A stretch of 64,000 nucleotides of DNA, from NCBI GenBank assembly GCA_030427085.1, contig JAUHXH010000001.1, positions 1,178,001 through 1,242,000 of the forward strand. The letters are read 5' to 3'. Source of the DNA: Gammaproteobacteria bacterium. Lineage in GTDB: Bacteria > Pseudomonadota > Gammaproteobacteria > Pseudomonadales > Halieaceae. The position numbers and the translations under genes are program-made. The notes beneath the pieces are model-generated. The model worked only from the letters and a program-made list of their open reading frames with translations. It was not told the DNA's origin and ran no database searches. Within the stretch, counting starts at the first letter, position 1; every line of letters starts with the position of its first letter. Shown here piece after piece: positions 63,055 through 64,000 of the stretch.

Positions 63055-64000
63055 ATGGAGCCATTGTCGACTTCCGACTGGGCCAACATCTACATTGCCA
63101 TACTGCTGTGTATCAGTGTGGCGCTCTTCGCCTTGGTGGCGCTGCTGAGCAACGGCCCGCGCCGCCCTGCCGGGCTGGGTCTGTTCAGCGTTTACTTTAT
63201 GGCCGGCCTGCTGGGCAGCCTGGTATTCGGCCTGCAGTACAGCACCGGCGGCGAATTGGCGCTGGAAATAGCCGTTATCGCCACCCTGCTCAACAGTATT
63301 GTATTGTTGCTGGCCCTGTGCCAGCGGGCGGGATTGACCCGCCGCCGCTACGCCTGGAGCGGCCTGGCCCTGCTAGCCGTGTTCAGCGGCTTCTGGTTGT
63401 CTGCCGATAAAGTTTTTCTGGTCCATAACGGCGCTATCGGCGCCCTGCTGGCGGCGGTTGCCATGGTCAGCCTTTACCATGCGCGTAACGCGGGTAACGC
63501 CGGCGATGTGATATTGGCCTGTGCCGGCGCGATTGGCGTGCTGGGTACCTTGAGCGCCAGCATGCTGCTGCTGAACAAGCAGGACTCATCACTGGCACAG
63601 GCTGTGGTATTCGGTTCCCTGGGCGCGGTGTATGCCCTGGTAGCGTGTGGCTTCCTCAGTGCCGTTTTACTCGACTACCGGCGCCAGTTGGGGGAGTTGG
63701 TGGTGCGCGACCCGCTGACCCGACTACTCAACGCCCGCGGCCTGCGCAAAGCGCTGGAAGTCACCCTGGCCAATGCCGCCCGCATGCAGCACAACACGGC
63801 TACTTTGCTGATGAACATCGATCATTTCGCTCAGATCAACGACAGCTTTGGCCAGGACTGCGGCGACGCCCTCCTCGGGCAGTTGGCGGTGATCCTGTCT
63901 GACGAATGTCGCGGCAGCGACGTGATCGCGGCCACCGGCCCGGGTGAGTTTGTGGTGGTGCTCCCAGAGACTGAACTGAGCATGGCCCGACGGGTAGCGG
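63055..64000 (+). CDS. Membrane GGDEF-domain protein, 3' end cut off
   Basis: From an ATG at 63055 the frame stays open to the window edge (315 codons). The first 200 residues hold six or more hydrophobic helices (STSDWANIYIAILLCISVALF and on). A GGDEF domain follows: RDPLTRLLNARGLRKALE, LLMNIDHFAQINDSFGQDCGDALLGQL, then a signature that reads ATGPGEFVVVLPET. The usual RYGGDEF is therefore degenerate (Pro and Gly at two key positions), so cyclase activity is doubtful. Any EAL domain would lie beyond the end. It is divergent from the acyl-CoA operon. Confidence 0.88.
   Translation, partial: MEPLSTSDWANIYIAILLCISVALFALVALLSNGPRRPAGLGLFSVYFMAGLLGSLVFGLQYSTGGELALEIAVIATLLNSIVLLLALCQRAGLTRRRYAWSGLALLAVFSGFWLSADKVFLVHNGAIGALLAAVAMVSLYHARNAGNAGDVILACAGAIGVLGTLSASMLLLNKQDSSLAQAVVFGSLGAVYALVACGFLSAVLLDYRRQLGELVVRDPLTRLLNARGLRKALEVTLANAARMQHNTATLLMNIDHFAQINDSFGQDCGDALLGQLAVILSDECRGSDVIAATGPGEFVVVLPETELSMARRVA

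Noticed and set aside
63645-63902. An 85-codon forward frame near the right edge
   Set aside because: Out of frame with the GGDEF protein, whose RDPLTRLLN and NIDHF motifs show the true frame.

Overview
The window looks like the chromosome of a marine gammaproteobacterium of the Cellvibrionales/Halieaceae (OM60/NOR5) or a close relative. This rests on gene content and by-eye family recognition, not on a search. The supporting signs are the lptF-lptG / pepA-holC-valS block, sthA, rapA, a complete cbb3 oxidase cluster, a wax-ester synthase/DGAT-type acyltransferase, a PEP-CTERM-like protein and steroid-type catabolic genes in moderately GC-rich DNA. I saw no rRNA, tRNA, CRISPR array, insertion sequence or phage gene.

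Layout. 1-2.8 kb: the end of a PA4642-family gene, a 17-bp tandem repeat, an Smr protein, a CWC zinc-ribbon-like protein, cysZ and a Yip1 protein. 2.8-11.3 kb: cbb3 oxidase structural genes ccoNOQP, then the maturation set ccoG-ccoH-ccoI-ccoS and a SafE-like membrane protein. 11.3-13.6 kb: a coupled reverse-strand trio (TSUP transporter, RarD, MliC-type lipoprotein). 13.8 kb: sthA. 15.2-23.3 kb: a mannan/mannobiose locus with a cellobiose/mannobiose 2-epimerase, a GH130 phosphorylase, a LacI regulator, a mannose-isomerase-like AGE protein and two secreted GH5-type enzymes. Two identical 14-bp dyads mark the likely LacI operators. 23.3-28.4 kb: a reverse-strand operon of HsaA-, HsaD-, HsaE-, HsaG- and HsaF-type enzymes, which takes an aromatised steroid ring to pyruvate and acyl-CoA. 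Its last gene is joined stop-to-start to one of the GH5 genes. A 140-bp multi-palindrome sits between hsaG and hsaF.

28.6-47.2 kb: mostly housekeeping genes. These are a secreted trypsin-like protease, trhO, bolA, an AraC regulator, an OmpR/histidine-kinase pair, an RDD protein, lptF/lptG, pepA-holC-valS, a cold-shock protein, a TetR regulator, a methyltransferase, a TonB-C-like secreted protein and a WS/DGAT. 47.2-54.1 kb: a PEP-CTERM-like protein, an orphan reverse-strand terminator with a tiny ORF, a LysR regulator, a TatD nuclease, rapA, an NTF2-like protein and YceI. 54.1-62.9 kb: nine closely packed reverse-strand genes for acyl-CoA metabolism (acyl-CoA dehydrogenase, SDR, CaiB/BaiF racemase/transferase, two crotonases, NUDIX, carboxyltransferase, AraC regulator, RhlG-like SDR). 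The window ends in a membrane GGDEF protein with a degenerate signature.

How the genes fit together. The organism appears to be an aerobe with a high-affinity oxidase. It can cut beta-mannan outside the cell and probably phosphorolyse mannosyl-glucose inside. It also appears able to degrade steroid-like rings and side chains, although the extradiol dioxygenase and the flavin reductase needed to complete the ring pathway are not here. The least ordinary signals are the mannanase tail on the steroid operon, the palindrome complex that separates two normally adjacent genes, and the operator placed inside a coding sequence.
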